This document shows positions 62,101 through 64,000 of a DNA stretch of 64,000 nucleotides, one piece after another. The position numbers and the translations under genes were made by a program. The number at the start of each line of letters is the position of its first letter. Position 1 is the stretch's first letter. The notes below the pieces were generated by a model. That model was not told the DNA's origin, ran no database searches, and saw only the letters and a program-made list of their open reading frames with translations. This DNA comes from Dromaius novaehollandiae (taxonomy: Eukaryota; Chordata; Aves; Casuariiformes; Dromaiidae): the NCBI RefSeq assembly GCF_036370855.1, contig NC_088099.1, positions 89,777,820 through 89,841,819 of the forward strand. Reading direction: 5' to 3'.

Positions 62101-64000
62101 AACACCTTGAGTCTGTTTTCCTGTTTTCAAAGAGTGAGTCATGACAAAAATCAGCTAGCATATGAGAAGCTTTTCTTGTTTAGAAATCAAAATTAAGATA
62201 TCTTTAATGCATATATTAGGGTGCATTATCTGAATGGTAGTTTATTTAACAGTGAAAGGATTAGCAAATACAGACTTGGAGGTAAATTTCTTTATGCACC
62301 AATTGCTCCGTGCATAGTGTACGTTGTTTTACCAAAAGACATGGTTGGTCAATAAGAAGAAAAGCTACTTCTTTGTCTTGCAATGGTTGCGGCATTTGGG
62401 AGTAGGAGAAAACTTACAGAGTAAGGGAGGAATTTTGCCTTCTCTGAAAACAGCAGTATGCCCTCACTGGAGACCTCTGTCTGGATGGCAGGTTGGGAAC
62501 GGGACAGGGTTGTGAAAGCCTGCAGGACACAGGGAACCTGGAGGTTCCTGAAAGGAGGACAGATCTGGCTTGCATCAAAGGTGAGGGAAAGGAAATTGTT
62601 CTGGGGACCCGCAGGGGACTGTGATGTTTTTGCAACCCATGAAACTTCTAAAAATTGCTGGACAAAAATCAGAATTGGTAGGAAAGATCGCCCTACAAAG
62701 AGACTGTTGGCAATGGTAAGACATGTTTTAAACTGTTATATTCAATCCTGCTCACCCAGCTCATCTGAGTTTCCTTATGTAAAAGATTTCACTGTTCTAA
62801 CGTATTATTTTGTTTTAGCCTTAGCTTTAGAGATTAGATACGTTTTGCTACCTCTTACGTGAACTCCCTTCAGAAAAGAGGTGGGGCGGTTCCAAAATTC
62901 TGGCCATCTCAAGGTCCTATCACAGGTGTATAATCAGCCAAAGTGGGAGATACCATAACCAAATTGTGCTGATTGGGGGGAGGGGGAGGATAGCCTTTAT
63001 TAATTTATACCAACGAAAAGTCCATATAGCCATTGGTTCACGTACACACATTTAGGAAGTGAAATGAAAGTGAAATAAAGTTTTTGAAAAAAAAGTTGCA
63101 TCGTGATCATAATACCTCTCTCTACGGTATGTCCTTGGAACCTGTGCACACTGTCAACAGCATGTATCAGACATTTTTTCTTTGGTATCTCTGAGGATTT
63201 TAAAGTGGAAATTAATTAAAGCTTACACACATTTTCCCCTTGAGCTATTCAATATGTTTAAGTGGCATGATGGGGTACTATCCATTTTTCTGAAGCTGCT
63301 CATTAAATAACTCAATTTGGTTTAAACACACATCATATTTTTTTCATTCTAGCCATAATTTCTCTCCTTGACTGCCTAACCTTACCCCATCAAGAGACTC
63401 CGGCTTATGTAATTATAATTATCTCTCTGTCTCCAATAAAAGGACAATGCAAAAATATGAATGTACATTGATGTCAGGGTCCATGAACATAGAAAGTTGT
63501 ACTTTTTATGGATTTATCTCCAAGACAACTGCCAAGTTAAAATAGCTAGGGAATTCTATAGTACTATGACTCAAAAGAAAAAAAAAGAACAGTTTTTTAG
63601 AAAGTTTAAATTTCCCAAGTTAGACATTTTGTTATTTGATTATCTTAAAGAAAAGGTAGCATCACAAAACAGTCCAGATTAATCATAGGGTTAAAATGAA
63701 ATGTATTTTCAAAACTGAAGCCTTGATTAAGTAGTTTTGTGCTTATTATCAAGAATATGCCATTATGTTTGGTATTGTACATTATTTCATTTGAATCATA
63801 ACATTACATAGAACATACGTTAATATCTTAACGTGCTGGGTTAAGAGTATGTGTATTCATTTGAATATACTCATCAGCATATTCATTAACATCAAATCTT
63901 GATTCAGTGCGGGTCTGGCATTTCCCACATTTCTGCAAACATTCCGGACTCTGTTTTTCTGTTCGTGGGAGTGAACTGAAAAGTCTGTCCTGTCAGCTAT
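56151..64000. other. Unique AT-rich sequence, no gene seen
   Basis: No supported gene through to the right edge. Less AT-rich patches near 61400-61850 and 62400-62660 hold unrecognised frames (minus 61692-61387, 101 codons; plus 62458-62862, 134 codons). A possible palindromic repeat relic at 59974-60060 is listed separately. A G-rich run GGGGGGAGGGGGAGG lies near 62976-62990. Confidence 0.6.
59974..60060. repeat. Possible ancient palindromic repeat relic
   Basis: CAAATTCTACAAGGTACTGA then GCATCCTTA on one side, and GAAGCTGAGGGTGCTC on the other, form loose inverted arms. The layout resembles a widespread amniote palindromic repeat whose arms read like GCTGAGCACCCTCAGC, recalled from memory. 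Both arms are worn and the match is moderate. Confidence 0.35.

Noticed and set aside
62458..62862. 134-codon plus-strand frame
   Set aside because: No recognisable motif; an opposite-strand frame overlaps it, and composition does not suggest coding.

Overview
The window reads as nuclear DNA of a bird. It is AT-rich and has no compact run of genes. It carries several copies of the CR1 LINE, including young copies with the typical avian CR1 3' end, over a background of older worn CR1 relics. It also carries two young solo LTRs of an endogenous retrovirus. I find no protein-coding gene, tRNA, rRNA or CRISPR array that I can support. It looks like an intergenic desert or the inside of a very long intron. 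Most open frames are chance frames in AT-rich DNA or pieces of CR1. Species and chromosome cannot be told from the sequence alone. All alignments and repeat-family calls were made by eye and from memory. Layout: 1-795 is a minus-strand CR1 fragment that runs off the left edge. 796-21787 is mostly unique sequence with a 32-bp alternating purine-pyrimidine tract (6861-6892) beside a GC-rich patch, several homopolymers and microsatellites, an ancient CR1 3' end near 10880-11010, and an unexplained 234-codon open frame at 20552-21256. 21788-22985 is a second CR1 copy. 22986-30238 is unique sequence with an AT/CA-rich microsatellite and a G-quadruplex motif. 30239-33018 is a third CR1 copy, cut in two by a solo LTR (31002-32119) flanked by the 6-bp duplication AATGGC. 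A worn CR1 piece follows near 33140-33240. 37484-38713 is a short palindromic (MITE-like) repeat, cut by a second solo LTR (37560-38696) of the same family in the opposite orientation with its own duplication GCATCT. 38714-64000 is again mostly unique sequence, with ancient CR1 relics at 44030-44790 and 50990-51410, a fourth young CR1 3' end at 55721-56150, and a possible palindromic relic at 59974-60060. The interest lies in how the repeats are built. The two LTRs are nearly identical, about 1.1 kb each, inverted and 5.4 kb apart. Each sits inside an older repeat, and their target duplications prove two independent insertions. Both show one unexplained base between the LTR terminus and one of the two target-site copies. 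CR1 copies 1 and 3 (inverted, about 30 kb apart) match at 496 of 498 bases and then drop abruptly to roughly 80 percent, which suggests gene conversion or local duplication. Copies 2 and 3 share the same frameshift and the same in-frame stop, as expected if the subfamily was copied from an already broken source. I found no clear new molecular system; the nested, inverted LTR pair and the conversion-like CR1 pair are the observations I would check first.
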